Numbered from the stretch's first letter, positions 11,597-22,467 are shown. The stretch: DNA of 64,000 bases from Cafeteria roenbergensis (GCA_008330645.1 VLTN01000007.1:124001-188000), one strand, 5' to 3'. Notes: a model not told the origin generated them from the letters alone. Numbers and translations are program-made.

Positions 11597-13732
11597 TCAC
11601 TGCGACGCAGCCTCGGCTGCCGGGTCAGAGGCACCGGCGCCGGTTTCGGGCTCTGGCGTAGGCTTGGCCTCAGCCGGCAAGAGCCCGTGCTGCAGGAAGG
11701 ACCCGACGGTCTCTTGGAGGGACCGCTCGATGGGAGTGAAGCGCACGCCGAGGCCGTCGGCGGCTCGCTCCTGGGAGAAGAGCGCTTGCGGGTAGGGCAC
11801 GGGTCCGTCCTCGACCCCGCCGGGCAGGGAGATGGCCTGGCCCATGGCGGCGACCGCGCGCGGCGGGGGCAGGCCCGCAGCGATGGCGCGGACAGCCTCC
11901 CGCCACGCGATGACCGCGCCGATGAGCACGTAGCGGCCGGAGGCCCGGGGCCGCAGCTGCGCGGCCACGTGCGCCGCCGCGACGTCTCTCACGTCCACCA
12001 TGCACTTGGTCGCGTTGGGAACCACGGGGCGGCTGCCGTCCACCAGGGCCTTGATCTGGGCAGTGGAGGTGGTCACCCGCGGGGCCAGGACCGGCCCGAT
12101 GACAAGCGTTGGGCAGAGCACGATGAGCTCGGGCGCAGGCCGCCCTGCCGCGCGCTCGCTTCCCACAAAGTGCCACGCAGCCCGCTCCGCCAGCAGCTTC
12201 GAGAGGGCGTAGTGGTGTCCGTCCCGGCGCAGGGCGGCCTCGTCGCTCCAGCTGTCCTCGTCCACCAGCGTGTCCTTGGGGTCCGCGTTCATGTACACCG
12301 AGGCGGTGGACCCGGTGACGATGGCGCGGCGCACGCCGGCACGCGCGCAGGACCGCAGCACGTTCAGCGTGCCCTCCACCGCTGGCCGGATGAGCTGCGC
12401 ATCGGGGTCGGTCACCCCCTCCGTGAAGAATGGGCTGGCGCAGTGATGCACGGCGCTGCAGCCGGCGACGGCCGCGTCGAAGCTGCCCTCTGTCAGCAGG
12501 TCGGCGCGGACGAGGCTGAGACGCGACCTGGCGCCCGGCAGCGCCCAGAGGTGGGCAGCTCGGGGGCCGCCGTCCTCGGGCGCGTCCGGCCGCACTGTGG
12601 CGCGCACTCGCATGCCCTGGGCGAGGAGGCGCTCGATGACGTGGCCGGCGATGAAACCGCTTGCCCCTGTGACGCACACGAGCGCGGCAGCGTCTGCAGC
12701 AGCGCCGGAGGTCGAGGGGAGGCACGGGAGGACGGCAGCGGGAGCCGGGGCACCCGGGGCAGGGGCAGCGGCGGGCACCGCCCCTCCAGCACCGGCGGCA
12801 GCGGTCATTGCTGCCGCCGACGCCCCGGACGCCTCCGACGATGCTGCTGCGGCTGCGGCTGCTGCTGCGCCTGCTCCGCGCTCCAGAGCTGCACGTCCGC
12901 GCAGGTAGCTCCCCAGGGGCGCACGAGGCGCAGTGGCGCGCGTGTGGAGGAGCTTGAGGGCCGGCCTGGTGTCCAGCGCCGACTCGCTCAGCGTGAGAGC
13001 GGCGTCGGCTGCAGCCACGGCCACAACGTCGGCATACACCAGGGGAAGCTGAGCCGGGGGCGAGGCGGCCGAGGCAGGTGCGCCCCCCCCGCTTCCGGCT
13101 GCGGCAGCGGCAGCAGACGTCGCCGCGGCAGCCGCCGCTGCAGCTGCAGCGGCAGCTGCAGCGGCAGCTGCCGGGGCGCGGCCGGGACGCAGGAGGGTGG
13201 TGGGTCCGCCAGCAATGGCCTCAAGGCCATCCAAGCAGGCGCCCAGGCCAGGCGCTTCGGGGTCGGCCGGGCTGGCGGCGGCCCTGGGGCGGCCTGCGGC
13301 TCCGGCGCTCCCGGCAGCGGCCTCAGGCGCCTCGATTGCTTCGCCACGGACTGCAGCGGCCCGCCCCGCAGCGTCGAGGGCAGATGCCTTGGCGGCCTCG
13401 CGCAGCACAGCGAGGCTCAACGCAACAGCTGAAGCCTCAGCGGCCGCGGCCGCAGGCGATGCGTCCGAGGGCAGCGACGCGCCGTGCCTGCGGCCCAGGA
13501 AGGCGAGGACTGCCTCGCAGCCTGTCACCTCGGTCTGGGTCGCGTCATCGAACAGCGCGGGCAGCACTTTGGCACCGCGCATTCCCGCGAGGGCCTCTGC
13601 GGCGGCCTCGGGGGTGTCCACGCGGGTGTCTTCCCACGCGGCCCCGCGGGGCCCCACAAACGCGCCAAGCACCATGCGGCACGCCTCGCTGACGCCCCGG
13701 CCGGAGCCCGAAACGAGCTCGTACACAGCCAT
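11597..13732 (-). CDS. fusion protein: glutathione S-transferase-like N-terminus plus NAD(P)-dependent reductase (extended SDR)
   Basis: One continuous frame gives 711 residues from the ATG at 13732. Residues 1-85 look like a sigma-class GST thioredoxin fold (MAVYELVSGSGRGVSEACR, then LPALFDD and a TEVTGCEAVLAFLGR block). An Ala-rich stretch and an all-helical part to about 310 would be the GST C-domain. From about 350 comes an extended short-chain dehydrogenase of the dihydroflavonol/cinnamoyl-CoA reductase type: VTGASGFIAGHV (NAD(P) loop), TGSTASVY (active Ser) and YALSK (Tyr/Lys). It ends in a polar, Pro/Glu-rich tail. The SDR half is clear; the GST half is a moderate call. The substrate is unknown. 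Poly-Ala runs lie between the parts. Confidence 0.75.
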   Translation of the reverse strand: MAVYELVSGSGRGVSEACRMVLGAFVGPRGAAWEDTRVDTPEAAAEALAGMRGAKVLPALFDDATQTEVTGCEAVLAFLGRRHGASLPSDASPAAAAAEASAVALSLAVLREAAKASALDAAGRAAAVRGEAIEAPEAAAGSAGAAGRPRAAASPADPEAPGLGACLDGLEAIAGGPTTLLRPGRAPAAAAAAAAAAAAAAAAATSAAAAAAGSGGGAPASAASPPAQLPLVYADVVAVAAADAALTLSESALDTRPALKLLHTRATAPRAPLGSYLRGRAALERGAGAAAAAAAAASSEASGASAAAMTAAAGAGGAVPAAAPAPGAPAPAAVLPCLPSTSGAAADAAALVCVTGASGFIAGHVIERLLAQGMRVRATVRPDAPEDGGPRAAHLWALPGARSRLSLVRADLLTEGSFDAAVAGCSAVHHCASPFFTEGVTDPDAQLIRPAVEGTLNVLRSCARAGVRRAIVTGSTASVYMNADPKDTLVDEDSWSDEAALRRDGHHYALSKLLAERAAWHFVGSERAAGRPAPELIVLCPTLVIGPVLAPRVTTSTAQIKALVDGSRPVVPNATKCMVDVRDVAAAHVAAQLRPRASGRYVLIGAVIAWREAVRAIAAGLPPPRAVAAMGQAISLPGGVEDGPVPYPQALFSQERAADGLGVRFTPIERSLQETVGSFLQHGLLPAEAKPTPEPETGAGASDPAAEAASQ

Positions 13733-13918
13733 GCCAGCAGCGCGACGCGGTCTCTCCCCGGGCCTGCGCCTGTGCGCGAGAGTGCCGGAATCGCGCGAGG
13801 CTCGGCAGAGCAGCGAATTGGGTCGCTGGTTCGGCAAGGCGAGGCGACGCGTCGCGCGGCCGGCGCGCACTCAGAGGGGAGCCACGAAACGCGCCATGCA
13901 CGCAGAGGTGGCCACCCC

Positions 13919-15457
13919 TCACATTCCGATGATGCCTACTAGGTCCCCTTCGCGGGTCCCGGCAAGCGCAGCCCCCGGGCCCAGCTGGCACACTGCCGAG
14001 AGCCCCTCCGCTCCGCCCATGACGGCGTGTGCCGCCTCCACCGGCGCCGCGCAAGCCATGGCCGACCGGGAGCAGAACGGCTCCCGCAGCGCCCCGCCAG
14101 CCCCGGCTGCCCACGCTGCTGGGGGCACTCTCGCCACTGCAGCAGCGCGCGGTGCGCCGCCCACGGCCACCGCAGCCGTGCCTCGCCAGAGAGCGCAGAC
14201 GTCCGGCGCAGCGGCCGCGAACGGCGTGCGGGGCGCCCACGCGCTCTCGCAGGTGCCGCTTGCCGCGTCCAGCCACGCCACGGAGCCGTCCGCCAGCTGC
14301 AGCAGCAGCGACCCCGCTCCAGCCGGCAGGAGCCTGGACACCCCTTCGCCAAGCCGGGCCGCGACTGGCTGGGCAACCCCCGCTGCCGCCCGGGCCGCCC
14401 CGCCTCGGTTCAGCGCCCGCGCCACCACCGCGGCTGCCCTCACGCGGAGCATCGCTGCTGGCGCCGGGTCGGAGCCGAACGCGGAGTGGGTCAGCTTCCG
14501 ACAGTCCACGGCTTCCAGCAACCCGCCAGCGCGCCCCACGAACAGCAGGGAGGTCGACCCCGCAACCGAACTCCCGCCAGGGCCCCCGCCGCTGCCCCGC
14601 CCCGCGCAGGCGACAGCGCTAGACCCACCCCCCTGCCCGGCCGCGCTGAATGCAAGCCCCGAAACCGCGCCACTGCGCCTCGCTCCATCGGAGCTGCCCA
14701 CCACCGCCGTCGGCCGGTCGCGCGGCCACTGCGACCACGGATCCTTCCACCCAGATCCCCCTTGCTCTGCAGCCTCAGTCTGCTGCTGCTGCTGCTGCAG
14801 CTGCAGCGCTGCTGCGTACCCCAGCTCTGCCTCGGGCCGGCAGCGCCCCTCGCAGCGCGACCCGCCGCCAGTAGAGGCCGCCGGCATGCCGTCTGCGCGC
14901 AGCGGCCCGTCCTCGACGGCCGACTCGCCGCCGCGCCCGGCCTCCCTTGTTGACGTGGGGCGGGGGGAGGGGGCCCGCTGCCGCTTGCTCGCCCGCCTTC
15001 CAGCCGAGAGACTCAGGAGGCCGAAGCGCGACCCGCCGCTGACAGGCGCCCGCCTCGACGATGACGACGGCGCAGGCGCCTCTGGCGGCCGCGCGCTCCC
15101 CCGCCCCTGCCGCACCGACGCTGCCGCTGCCTGGTCCGGGGTACGCTCCCTCCCAAAGCCGCCGCCGCCTCTGCTGCTGCTGCTGGTTCTGGTGCTGGTG
15201 CTGCTGTGCATTGCACCGCCGCCAACCCGGTCGTCGCCTTGGGCAGCCGGCCCCAGCTGCAGCCCGAAGCGGCTCTTGGGGCGAGCTTGACCCACTGAGG
15301 CCAGGCCGAACCTCGGGCGCTGAGCGCGTGGGTGGGACGCTGCTTCTGAGCTGAACGCCCCACCGGCAGACTCGCCTGGCCCGCGGCGGCGGAGGCCCTG
15401 GGAGCCACCTCCGCCGGCCCGTGCGCTGGCGATGGCGCCTCTCACCGGTGGAGAGGG

Positions 15458-15504
<47 letters not shown>

Positions 15505-17131
15505 AGCTTGACGCGGCTCGCGGGGCAAAGAGACCACCCAGCGCGGCGTCGAGACGCCCCCTGGAAGCGCCTCTGCCGCTGCTGCTGACGACCCATGCAC
15601 CCCCTGGGTCGGCGTGCGCGGGCCTGGCAGGCGCACCATGGCGCCACAGATCGGACAGGCGCCCCGCCACGCCGGCCACCCGCTGCATCGCCCACCGAGG
15701 CTTGAGCGGGGCGGGCGACCAGCCTGCCGCCGGGGCGAACGACCGGTCGCTCTGCGACATGGGCATGATGGCCTGCGGACTGGCGGACGACGCCCTCAGG
15801 TCCCACAAGCACACCACCCCGGACGCCATGCCGCCCACCAGCAGCTGCCCGCTCTCGGCCCCTGGCACGGCCCCCGGGTCGGCCCAGGCCAGCCTCGTGA
15901 CCACGCCCGCCCCGCGGTCGCCAGCGCGGCCCCCCAGCCCCCTCCCGCCGCCCAGAAGCGCCACCATCCGGGGTCCCGGCGTTCCTGGCTCGGCCAATAG
16001 AACCGCCGCCCGGACGTCGCCCTCGAGGCAGGCGCCGAGCCGCCAGCCCGGGCCAGCGTCCAGCTGCGTCGCCGCCGCCGCTGCGCCCGTGAGCCGGAAG
16101 CACCCCCACTCGTCAATGGCGCCGCTCTCTCCCGGGCCGGACAGGGGGGCGCCCAGCAGCAGCTGCGCCCCGCTGTCGGCGGCGCCCGCCCCTGCCACGC
16201 CGCTGGCAGCGTCCGCCACCCGGTGCCGCAGCCGCAGCGAGTCCTGCCCTCTGCGCAGCAGCGGCCCCGCTGGAAGGAGCCGCAGGACCGCCGCCTCGCC
16301 CCTCGATCGGTGGAGGACGGCCACCGACGCCGCCCCGGCAGAGCTGTGCGGGCCGGTGGCAGAGCCGACAGCGGTCATGGCGACCAGGCGGCCCACGCCG
16401 CCCCTGCCCGCCCGCTCGAGCGGAACCGCGGCGCAGAGGCCTGGCCACACGGCGGCGAGGCGGGCGGGGTCCACGGCTGGCCGGCCGAGGCGGAGGCGGC
16501 GGAGGCGGCCGCCGGGGCTGGAGCAAGGCAGCGAGCCCGTGGGAGGGCCGGCCGAGGCCTGCAGCGCAGCTGCCGCCGGCGCCAGGGCCGGAGGGGCTGC
16601 GGGGGGTCTGCGGGCTCGGGCGGGGGCGCCGCCGATCCCGGGGGCTGCGTTGGCTCCCAGCTCACGCAGCAGCAGCCGGGCGGCGACAGGCCGGACGCTG
16701 GACGCGGGGGGCGCCTCGCCCTTGCGCCGCTCCACTGCGGCCGCGGCCTCGGCCTTGGCCAGGGCCCGCATGCGGAGCATGGACGTCTCGAGGCGAATCG
16801 GGCCGCGGGGACGCCAGCTCGGCCTCGGCACGGCGCCGTCCGAGCTGCCGCTGGCCACGGACGACGCGTCGCTGGCATCGCCCGCGACGCCATCGGCAGT
16901 GGCCGCAACACTCCCGCCTGCTGCGGCGCCGTCGTGGGGTGGCGTGGGGGCGGCGCGGGGGTTGTCCTGTTTGAACTGGCTGCCCGGTTGCTCGGCGGCA
17001 GGCACCACCCTGGCCTCCGCCCTCGCGGCAGCACCTGCGTGTGCCGGGGCGCCCGGCGCGCGCGCGGACCGAACCACGGCGGCCTTGCTGGACACAGTGA
17101 ACAGCGTGAGCTGGCGGCGCCCGGACGACAT
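13919..17131 (-). CDS. large low-complexity protein with WD40-like segments
   Basis: The frame from the ATG at 17131 gives 1,070 residues. The N-terminus starts MSSGRRQLTLF and is followed by basic, Ala/Ser/Pro-rich sequence. Blades resembling WD40 repeats are visible, for example GQLLVGGMASGVVCLWDLR (about residues 425-445) and several LLVG or LLQLADGSVAWLD strands near the C-terminus, but they are weak and interrupted. A (GCT)15 run on the plus strand is read here as poly-Ala. I do not recognise the family; a beta-propeller scaffold is the best guess. The frame is open upstream to 17644, but the sequence there lies in the UPF1 leader. It shares a 344-bp divergent promoter region with UPF1. 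Confidence 0.6.
15459..15503. repeat. (GCT)15 trinucleotide repeat
   Basis: Fifteen uninterrupted GCT units (45 bp) lie inside the minus-strand WD40-like gene, where they are read as GCA codons for a poly-alanine run. Pure repeats of this length are usually polymorphic. Confidence 0.9.
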
Positions 17132-17475
17132 GCCGCAACCACAAGCGCGGGCCAAGGCCACCGCTGCGCGCACAATTGCACGACGCCCCGAGCCCGCACG
17201 AACAGCCGCCCCACAGCGGGCGCGTACCTGGCGCCCACGGGCTTTCGGGCCGGCCCGCTGCCTTGAAGGCCCTGCCTGCCGATTGCGGGGCGTGCTCCGC
17301 ATCGCGGGAGCAAAACTCTGCTCGGGTGCGGGCAGAGCTGGGGCTGCAACTCTGCTGATGACTCTGGAGCGGGCTGTGGGGCGGCCGACGAGGCAATGCA
17401 GTGGCTTGCTGCACAGCTCGCACGCCACCCGGGCAGGCGCGGCCGCCCCTCCCGCGCCGGCGCAGCGCTGCCACG
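17132..17475. other. divergent promoter region
   Basis: This 344-bp gap separates the start codons of the WD40-like gene (-) and UPF1 (+), so both promoters must lie here or overlap the genes. I find no TATA box or clear repeat. Confidence 0.5.
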
Positions 17476-20400
17476 ATGGAAGACCGCGCGTCGGACTTTG
17501 GGGACGCGGATTCGGTCGGTGTGGCGGAGGGAGACGCCTCCTCATTGGCCGGAGGCGAGAGCCCGGTGGCTGACGAAGGTGGCATCGCGGCGCGCAGCCC
17601 CGAGGCGGCCGTTCCAGGCGCGGCCGCGGCCGCCGTCCCGGCAAGTCTGGCTCTGGGCGCGCCGCTCGACGCTGCCGGCCGTGCGGGTGGCATGACTATG
17701 CCGTCGGCGTCAGGAGAGGCCGGCGGCGGCACCGGCGAGCAGCTTCACGACTTGCTTGCGGCCGGGCTGCGAGGGCAGGAGGAGGACGACTCGGCGGGCG
17801 AGGGCGGCGACGAGGAGGCCATCGACGATGGCCGCGACGAGGGGCTGTGCGAGGACGAAGACGCCGGCGGTTCGGGTGATGGCGAGGGCGAAGAAATGGG
17901 GCCGTACGACCCGGCCAGTCTCCCGGAGGAGCACTGCCAGTTCTGTGGCGTGCACGACCCCCGCTGCCTGGTGCAGTGCGTGCGCACCAAGAAGTGGTTT
18001 TGCAACTCCCGGCTGGGCAGCGGCGGCCGCGGGGGCTCGTGCATCGTGATCCACCTCGTCAAGGCGCGCCTGCGAGAGGCCGAGCCGCACCCGCGCTCGC
18101 CCGTCGGCGGCGTGCCGTTCAAGTGCCACAGCTGCGGCACGCGCAACATCTTCGTGCTCGGCTTGCTGCCGGCCAAGCTGGTGGCCGCCATGGCGGTGGT
18201 CTGCCGCGTCTGCGTGACCAGCCGCGGACCGTCGCTCACGGCGCTCGACTGGGACGTGTCGCGCTGGGAATCGCTCATCCGCGAGCGCGTCATCCGGCAG
18301 GAGCTGGTGCCCCCCGCGCCCCCCGAGGCCCGCCTTCGCATGTGGCGGCCCACGCAGCGGCAGCTTCTGGCGCTTGAGGAGCTGTGGCGCGAGAACGCTG
18401 ACGCCTCGCTCCACGACCTGCTGGCGGCGGGGGAGGGCGGCCTGGCGGTCACGGACGCCCCCGGCGACGTCCTGCTGCGGTACGAGGACGCCTACCACTA
18501 CCAAAACGTGCTGGCGCCGCTGGTAGAGCTCGAGGCCTCGGAGGACCGCCGCCTCAAGGAGGGCCGCCGCCGGGAGGACCTGGAGGTCACCTGGGACAAG
18601 GCCCCCCAGAGCGGCAGGGACGTCCTTCGCTTCCGCTTCCTGGCCGGGGAGGAGGCGGGGCACCTCCTGGAGGGCGACGAGCTCGTTGCCAGCCTGCCCG
18701 CCGGCCGGTCAGAGCGCTGCGGCTTCCGCGCCTGGGAGGATAAGGGCGCGGTCCGCACCGCCTCGGACGGCTCCGTGCTCCTGGAGCTCGAGGGCAGCAG
18801 CAGCCCCGCCCCCACCGACGTGCGAAGCGGCTTCGACGTGCGGTTCGTGTGGCGAGACACCACCTTCGCGCGGATGCAGGCCGCCCTCCGCCAGTTCGCG
18901 CTGGTGGAGCAGGCGGTGTCGGCAGAGCTGCGCAATGCCCTCCTCGGCATCGCGCCCCCGCCACCCCCCGCGCCCGGCGCGTTCCCCCCGGTGTACCGCG
19001 TGGACGGCATGCCGATGCTGAACGGGCCGCAGGTGGCGGCGGTGCGCACGGCGCTGGCGCAGCCCCTCACGCTGATCCAGGGTCCCCCCGGCACGGGCAA
19101 GACAGTGACGTCTGCCATGATCGTGTGGCACCTCGTGCGGCAGGGCCGGCTGGACCAGGAGGCCGAGCAAGCGGCCATGGACGCTCGTCTGCGCAGCAGG
19201 AGCGCCAAGGGGGGCAGGGCCAGGAGCCTCCGCATGCAGGCGCAGCTGCGGGCGCCTCGGCGCCGCGTGCTTGTCGCAGCCCCGTCCAACGTTGCGGCCG
19301 ACAACCTGGCCTCGCGCATCGCCGCGGCAGGCGTGCGCGTGGTGCGAGTGCTGGCCCGCTCGCGCGAGCAGGTGGGCACCACCGTGGAGGAGCTGGCGCT
19401 GCACAAGCTGGCGCTGACGATTGACTGCCCGCGCGTGGGGACCAACATCGACAAGCTCGCCTCGCTTGCCAGCCGCCGCGCGGCGGAGCCCGGCAGCCTG
19501 AGCGACGCGGAGGAGCGCACGTTCGGCAAGCTGCTCCGCGCGGGGGAGCGGGCCGTGCTCGAGGAGGCGGAGGCCGTCTGCGTCACGTGCGTCGGGGCCG
19601 GCGACCCGCGGCTCAAGTCGATGCGCTTCTGGGCGCTGCTGCTCGACGAGGCGACGCAGGCCACCGAGCCCGAGGCCATCATCCCCACCGTGCTGGGCTG
19701 CCGCCGTCTCGTGCTGGTGGGGGACCACTGCCAGCTCGGCCCCGTGGTGCAGTCCAAGCCGGCGTCCACCGCGGGCCTGACCCAGTCCCTGTTCGAGCGC
19801 CTCATTTACCTGGGAGTGCAGCCGATCCGCCTGCGCGTGCAGTACCGCATGCACCCCACCCTGGCCGAGTTCCCGTCCGACACCTTCTACGAGGGCGCCC
19901 TGCAGAACGGCGTCAGCGTGGCGGACCGCGTCGGCGCGCACGACGCCGCCATCAGCTGGCCCGTGGTCGGGCAGCCGCGCGCCTTCCTCACCTGCACGGC
20001 CCCCGAGGAGCTCTCCTCGTCCGGGACGTCGTACCTCAACCGCGGCGAGGCGGCGGCCGCGGACCGCGTCGTCACTCGCCTGCTTCGCGCCGGCGTGGAC
20101 CCCTTCCGCATCGGCATCATCACCCCGTACGAAGGCCAACGCGTCCACCTGGAGCAGATGCTGGCGGCGGGGCACGGCCAGCTCCCCACGGACCGGTACG
20201 CCGGCCTCGAGATCGCCTCGGTGGACAGCTTCCAGGGCCGCGAGAAGGACTACATCGTCGTGTCCTGCGTGCGCTCCAACGAGCGCCAGGGCCTCGGCTT
20301 CCTCGCCGACCCTCGCCGGCTCAACGTGACGCTCACCCGCGCCCGCCTCGGCCTCGTCATCGTGGGGAACCCCCGCGTGCTGGCCGGCGACGTCCTCTGG

Positions 20401-22467
20401 AACTGCCTCCTGAACCACTTCCAGGCGCGAGGCTGCCTCTTCGAGGGAAGCTTCGAGGCGGCGCGCCCGACCACGCTCAAGCTCCCAGCGCCGCGCCGCT
20501 GGGTCAACCCCCGCTACCGCCTGCTGCTCCAGTCCATCGCCACCCCGGACACCGCCGCGGCCGGCGCCCCCCCCGGCGGCCAGGACCCCTCCGCCTTCGC
20601 CAGGCTCGGCGTATTTGCCGCCTCGGCCGGGGCCGTGCCCGGCGCCTCCGACGCTGGCTCGCACGCCTTTGACGTGTCCAAGCTGCCCCCCTCCGCCCGC
20701 TCGATGGTGCTGGCTGCAGCTGCGCACGCCGCAGAGGCGGGGGCCTTCTCGTCGCCCTTCGGCGCGCACGCTGCCGCGGACGGCGACCGCGCTGCACCCT
20801 ACGGCGGGAGGGGCGCCGCGGAGCGCCCCTACTCCGGAGCCTACGACGGCGCCGGCTCTGGCCCGGAGGGCGGGGTCACGCAGGCCGGCGCGCCGTCCGG
20901 GGCGGGCGGAGAGGTTGCCTCGGCCGCGGCCGCCGCCGCAGCAGCAGCAGCTGCCGCGCGCGCAACTGCGGGATCGTCCGAGGCCGCGGAGGCCCTCGCG
21001 AGGGAGCGGGGGGACACAGACGCGGACGCCGCTCGCGCCCGCCTCGCCGACGCGCAGGCAGCCTCTGCCACGGCGTCGCAGGGTCTGCCCGCGTTCGGGG
21101 TGCCAAGCGGGGCTGAGCGCCTCACCGGCTACGGCGGCCCCTCCACGGGCGCGCCCCTCCAGCCCGGCGCCAACGACGCCATGGCGTTCATGGCCGCGGG
21201 CGGGGACGGGACGGGAGGCTTCGGGTTCACGGGGAACCCGTACGCCAGCTACTCGGTGGCAGAGCAGGACTACGCGCACGGCGAAGCCAGCAGCCACCGC
21301 GACGACGACGCGGCCACGGTGCTGTCGTCAGTGGTGGGCTCTGCCTACGGAACCGGCGGCTACGGCGGCGCGGGCGGCTACGGCGGCGCGGGCGGCGGAA
21401 TCGTCTCGAGCGGCGCGTCGGCCATCACTGGCGGGGCGTCGTCCGTCGTGGGGCGGGGAGCCATGGCCGGCCGGCGAAGGGCGGACGAGGGCGACTCAGC
21501 GTCGGTGGCTGCTGGCGACTCGTTCGGCCGCGGCGGGGGCGGCATCGACGAGGCGTCGTCCGTCGTGGCGTCGTCGGTGGTGGGCGAGCGCGACGCCGCA
21601 GCCCTCATGATGGCAGCCATGGCGGCGGGCAGGCGCGGGGGGGGCGGGCAAGGCGCCGGCTCCGGCAGCGGCTCTGGCAGCGGCTCCGGCAGGGTCATGC
21701 GAGGCACCCGCGGCATGCGCCGGCGCACTGACGCTGGGGACAGCGCAAGCGACGTCGGCGGCAGCGCGGAGTCGGAGGCCGGGGTGGCCCTGTCCACCGT
21801 GGGAGGCGAGAGCATCGCGCAAGGGTCGCTCGTTGCGGGGTCCATCACCGCCGGGTCGCTTGCGCCAATGGCCTCGCGCCCGGTCGGCACTCGCGGAGCT
21901 GGCGGCCGCGCGCGGCCCGCCTACCCATCTCGGCTGGGATTCGACCCGCAGGGCCTTCACCGCCCTGCGCTCTCGCCCGAGGAGGCGGGGCTGCCGGCGT
22001 CAGAGGCGGAGCGCAGGGCGCTGCAGGCGCACGTCGGCGAGGGGGCAGCGCTGGCGGAGGCAGCGCTCGCACCAGGCCACGGGGGGGGCAACGATGGCAG
22101 CAGCGGCTCTGGAGTCGGCCGAGGACGGGACCGGGGCCGCGGGCGAGGGCGTGAGCGCGGGCGAGGGCGAGGCCGGGGTCGCGGCCAGGCGACTCGCGGC
22201 GCTGGCGAGGGCGAGGGCGCGACGCCGGCAGCGGATGATGCCGTCGCAGCGGTTGGCACGCGGGGCGCGCCGAGCGCCGATGCGGCACCCTCGAGGGGGC
22301 GCGGGCGCGGCCGGGGCCGCGGCCGGGGCCGGGGGAGGGGCAGAGGCAGCGGAGCCGGCGGCGCCACGTCCTCGGGCGGGTCCACGCCCCGGGCGCATGG
22401 CAGGGGCCGCGGAGGCAAGCCCCGCGGCGGAGGCAGGGGCGGCGCCGCTCAGTCGGGGGGGAGCTGA
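17476..22467 (+). CDS. UPF1: UPF1 RNA helicase (nonsense-mediated decay)
   Basis: This is the ATP-dependent superfamily-1 helicase that drives nonsense-mediated mRNA decay. The frame from ATG 17476 gives 1,663 residues with no intron. After an acidic N-terminus comes the Cys/His-rich UPF2-binding domain (about 150-250), with CQFCGVHDPRCLVQC and CHSCGTRN. Then follow the 1B region, the P-loop QGPPGTGKT (about 535), the Walker B box LLDEATQA (about 722), GDHCQLGPVV, the VDSFQGREKDYI motif V and TRARLGLVIVG motif VI, which ends near 970. The C-terminal tail of nearly 700 residues is unusually long (human UPF1 is about 1,120 in all). It is Ala/Ser/Gly-rich and finishes in about 110 residues dominated by RG/GRGRG repeats, which may bind RNA. 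Matches across all helicase motifs make the call secure. Confidence 0.96.
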   Translation: MEDRASDFGDADSVGVAEGDASSLAGGESPVADEGGIAARSPEAAVPGAAAAAVPASLALGAPLDAAGRAGGMTMPSASGEAGGGTGEQLHDLLAAGLRGQEEDDSAGEGGDEEAIDDGRDEGLCEDEDAGGSGDGEGEEMGPYDPASLPEEHCQFCGVHDPRCLVQCVRTKKWFCNSRLGSGGRGGSCIVIHLVKARLREAEPHPRSPVGGVPFKCHSCGTRNIFVLGLLPAKLVAAMAVVCRVCVTSRGPSLTALDWDVSRWESLIRERVIRQELVPPAPPEARLRMWRPTQRQLLALEELWRENADASLHDLLAAGEGGLAVTDAPGDVLLRYEDAYHYQNVLAPLVELEASEDRRLKEGRRREDLEVTWDKAPQSGRDVLRFRFLAGEEAGHLLEGDELVASLPAGRSERCGFRAWEDKGAVRTASDGSVLLELEGSSSPAPTDVRSGFDVRFVWRDTTFARMQAALRQFALVEQAVSAELRNALLGIAPPPPPAPGAFPPVYRVDGMPMLNGPQVAAVRTALAQPLTLIQGPPGTGKTVTSAMIVWHLVRQGRLDQEAEQAAMDARLRSRSAKGGRARSLRMQAQLRAPRRRVLVAAPSNVAADNLASRIAAAGVRVVRVLARSREQVGTTVEELALHKLALTIDCPRVGTNIDKLASLASRRAAEPGSLSDAEERTFGKLLRAGERAVLEEAEAVCVTCVGAGDPRLKSMRFWALLLDEATQATEPEAIIPTVLGCRRLVLVGDHCQLGPVVQSKPASTAGLTQSLFERLIYLGVQPIRLRVQYRMHPTLAEFPSDTFYEGALQNGVSVADRVGAHDAAISWPVVGQPRAFLTCTAPEELSSSGTSYLNRGEAAAADRVVTRLLRAGVDPFRIGIITPYEGQRVHLEQMLAAGHGQLPTDRYAGLEIASVDSFQGREKDYIVVSCVRSNERQGLGFLADPRRLNVTLTRARLGLVIVGNPRVLAGDVLWNCLLNHFQARGCLFEGSFEAARPTTLKLPAPRRWVNPRYRLLLQSIATPDTAAAGAPPGGQDPSAFARLGVFAASAGAVPGASDAGSHAFDVSKLPPSARSMVLAAAAHAAEAGAFSSPFGAHAAADGDRAAPYGGRGAAERPYSGAYDGAGSGPEGGVTQAGAPSGAGGEVASAAAAAAAAAAAARATAGSSEAAEALARERGDTDADAARARLADAQAASATASQGLPAFGVPSGAERLTGYGGPSTGAPLQPGANDAMAFMAAGGDGTGGFGFTGNPYASYSVAEQDYAHGEASSHRDDDAATVLSSVVGSAYGTGGYGGAGGYGGAGGGIVSSGASAITGGASSVVGRGAMAGRRRADEGDSASVAAGDSFGRGGGGIDEASSVVASSVVGERDAAALMMAAMAAGRRGGGGQGAGSGSGSGSGSGRVMRGTRGMRRRTDAGDSASDVGGSAESEAGVALSTVGGESIAQGSLVAGSITAGSLAPMASRPVGTRGAGGRARPAYPSRLGFDPQGLHRPALSPEEAGLPASEAERRALQAHVGEGAALAEAALAPGHGGGNDGSSGSGVGRGRDRGRGRGRERGRGRGRGRGQATRGAGEGEGATPAADDAVAAVGTRGAPSADAAPSRGRGRGRGRGRGRGRGRGSGAGGATSSGGSTPRAHGRGRGGKPRGGGRGGAAQSGGS

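Noticed and set aside
10940-13432. 830-codon plus-strand open frame
   Set aside because: It is antisense to the ParB-like and GST-SDR genes, is Arg/Gly-rich with no family motif, and is the usual GC-rich shadow.
15432-17573. 713-codon plus-strand open frame opposite the WD40-like gene
   Set aside because: It is Ser/Pro/Arg-rich noise running into the UPF1 leader. The minus strand has the better, though weak, domain evidence, so this is the least certain rejection.
18709-21297. 862-codon minus-strand open frame inside UPF1
   Set aside because: Antisense shadow of the UPF1 helicase, which is conserved at every motif.
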